Positions 5,874-6,720 of a stretch of 6,720 bases of DNA are shown one piece after another. The notes under the pieces are model-generated. The model saw only the letters and a program-made list of their open reading frames with translations, was not told the origin of the DNA and made no database searches. The position numbers were made by a program, and so were the translations under genes. Source of the stretch: an uncultured Porphyromonadaceae bacterium (GTDB lineage Bacteria; Bacteroidota; Bacteroidia; Bacteroidales; Muribaculaceae); NCBI GenBank assembly GCA_900554265.1, contig USGZ01000094.1:1-6720 (forward strand). Reading direction: 5' to 3'. Numbering within the stretch: the first letter of the stretch is position 1; each line of letters opens with the position of its first letter.

Positions 5874-6311
5874 ATGTACAGCCACAACGACAAACAGGAA
5901 CTCCTCGACCGCCGCTATCTGCGCATGGCCGCCATATGGGCCGAAAACTCCTACTGCCGGCGCCGCAAGGTCGGCGCCCTCCTGGTCAAGGACAAAATGA
6001 TTATCTCCGACGGCTACAACGGCACTCCCGCCGGCTTCGAGAACATCTGCGAGGACGAGGACGGAACCACCAAGCCTTACGTCCTCCACGCCGAGGCCAA
6101 CGCGATAACGAAAGTGGCCCGCAGCAACAACTCCAGCAGCGGCTCGACCCTCTACATCACCGCCTCACCCTGCCTCGAATGCGCCAAGCTGATAATCCAG
6201 GCGGGAATACGCCGCGTGGTCTTCGGCGAGCTCTACCGCCTTCCCGACGGCATCCGCCTGCTCGAGCGCGCCGGCATCGAGGTTGTCCACCTGGAAAACG
6301 ACCCGGAATAA
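5874..6311 (+). CDS. dCMP deaminase family protein (deoxycytidylate deaminase)
   Basis: 145 residues, typical for bacterial dCMP deaminases. The enzyme removes the amino group from dCMP to give dUMP, the precursor for thymidylate synthesis, in the cytoplasm. The zinc site is intact: HAE (His72, with Glu74 as proton shuttle) and PCLEC (Cys100 and Cys103). The segments VGALLVKDKMIISDGYNGTP (33-52) and GFENICEDED (54-63) are characteristic of dCMP rather than cytidine or tRNA-adenosine deaminases. AAAGGA at 5858-5863 is a moderate ribosome binding site 10 bases before the ATG. The gene begins a plus-strand operon; an S41 peptidase gene starts 12 bases after its stop. The pairing has no obvious biochemical link and probably reflects shared expression. 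A related deaminase specificity cannot be fully excluded. Confidence 0.93.
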   Translation: MYSHNDKQELLDRRYLRMAAIWAENSYCRRRKVGALLVKDKMIISDGYNGTPAGFENICEDEDGTTKPYVLHAEANAITKVARSNNSSSGSTLYITASPCLECAKLIIQAGIRRVVFGELYRLPDGIRLLERAGIEVVHLENDPE

Positions 6312-6323
6312 ACCTTCATCCAC

Positions 6324-6720
6324 ATGCAATCCAACAGCGGAAGAAAATATATGCTCTGGCTGCCCCTGACGGCGGCCGTCTTTCTGGTAATCGGCCTCTG
6401 GGGCGGCCGCCTGCTCTCGCACGCCGACCGCGACCGCGCGGCCCTCGACAAACTCAATGAAGTATTCGACATCATCACGGACAACTACGTCGACGAAGTC
6501 GACTTCGACAGCCTGGTCGAACTCACCCTGCCCGAGATGCTCCACAACCTCGACCCGCATTCCGTCTACATTCCCGCCTCGGAGCGAGTTGCCGCCAACC
6601 GCGACCTCGAAGGCTCATTCTACGGCATCGGAATCCAGTTCCAGATGATCAACGACACCCTCTACATCGTCGAGGTAATCAGCGGCGGAGCCGCGCAGGA
6701 CGCCGGAATCCAGCCGGGCG
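6324..6720 (+). CDS. S41 family C-terminal processing peptidase (CtpA/Prc type), 5' part, cut by the window end
   Basis: The first 132 residues of a protein whose family usually has about 530-570 residues in Bacteroidetes. A short basic N-terminus (MQSNSGRKYM) precedes a hydrophobic segment at about 11-30 (LWLPLTAAVFLVIGLWGGRL), either a membrane anchor or an uncleaved signal. Then comes the S41 N-terminal helical region (LDKLNEVFDIITDNYVDEVD at 41-60), the family motif HNLDPHSVYIP (74-84), and the start of a PDZ domain (EGSFYGIGIQFQ at 96-107, then VISGGAAQDAGIQPG). The catalytic Ser/Lys region lies beyond the window. These periplasmic proteases trim or degrade envelope proteins, recognising C-terminal residues through the PDZ domain. 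ATG 6324 was chosen because it keeps the basic residues before the membrane segment; ATG 6351 (Met10) is a possible alternative. It is probably co-transcribed with the deaminase gene. Confidence 0.9.
   Translation, partial: MQSNSGRKYMLWLPLTAAVFLVIGLWGGRLLSHADRDRAALDKLNEVFDIITDNYVDEVDFDSLVELTLPEMLHNLDPHSVYIPASERVAANRDLEGSFYGIGIQFQMINDTLYIVEVISGGAAQDAGIQPG

Noticed and set aside
6165..6560. A minus-strand open frame across the deaminase/peptidase junction.
   Set aside because: It is antisense to two well-recognised genes and has no motif of its own.

Overview
The window looks like chromosomal DNA from a gut-type Bacteroidales bacterium with a fairly GC-rich genome (Alistipes or a relative is a guess). 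Four things point there: AT-rich intergenic sites matching the Bacteroidetes -7 promoter box TAnnTTTG, mostly weak or absent Shine-Dalgarno sequences, a methylmalonyl-CoA epimerase/carboxyltransferase pair, and a large secreted protein whose C-terminus resembles a type IX secretion sorting domain. No insertion sequence, CRISPR array, tRNA or rRNA was recognised.

Left part, all on the minus strand. A methylmalonyl-CoA epimerase gene (752-1174) is followed by the start of a biotin-dependent acyl-CoA carboxylase/decarboxylase carboxyltransferase gene (1-661, cut by the window edge). Together they fit the succinate-propionate pathway. A long stem-loop (700-733) sits between the two genes. Upstream is a separate Lrp/AsnC-type regulator gene (1331-1795) with its own terminator (1257-1298).

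Middle. The stretch 1796-2281 has no convincing gene. It holds the regulator's leader and probable promoter, a 90-codon open stretch that looks protein-like but lacks a convincing start (1923-2195), an inverted repeat, and a strong terminator (2218-2254) for the next gene.

Right-centre, minus strand. A probable two-gene operon encodes a small exported beta-propeller protein with PD40 repeats (4865-5707) and, 9 bases downstream, an 857-residue secreted amidase-like protein (2282-4855). The latter has an N-terminal Amidase_3 catalytic domain, a carboxypeptidase-regulatory-like domain, Ig-like (Big_5/SbsA) domains, a probable jelly-roll ligand-binding domain and a probable T9SS C-terminal signal.

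Right end, plus strand. A divergent promoter region (5708-5873) drives a dCMP deaminase gene (5874-6311) and, 12 bases later, the start of an S41 C-terminal-processing peptidase gene (6324 to the window end).

Most of this is ordinary core metabolism. The parts most worth a second look are the 1923-2216 element, the mce/mmdA intercistronic hairpin, and the secreted amidase/propeller pair.
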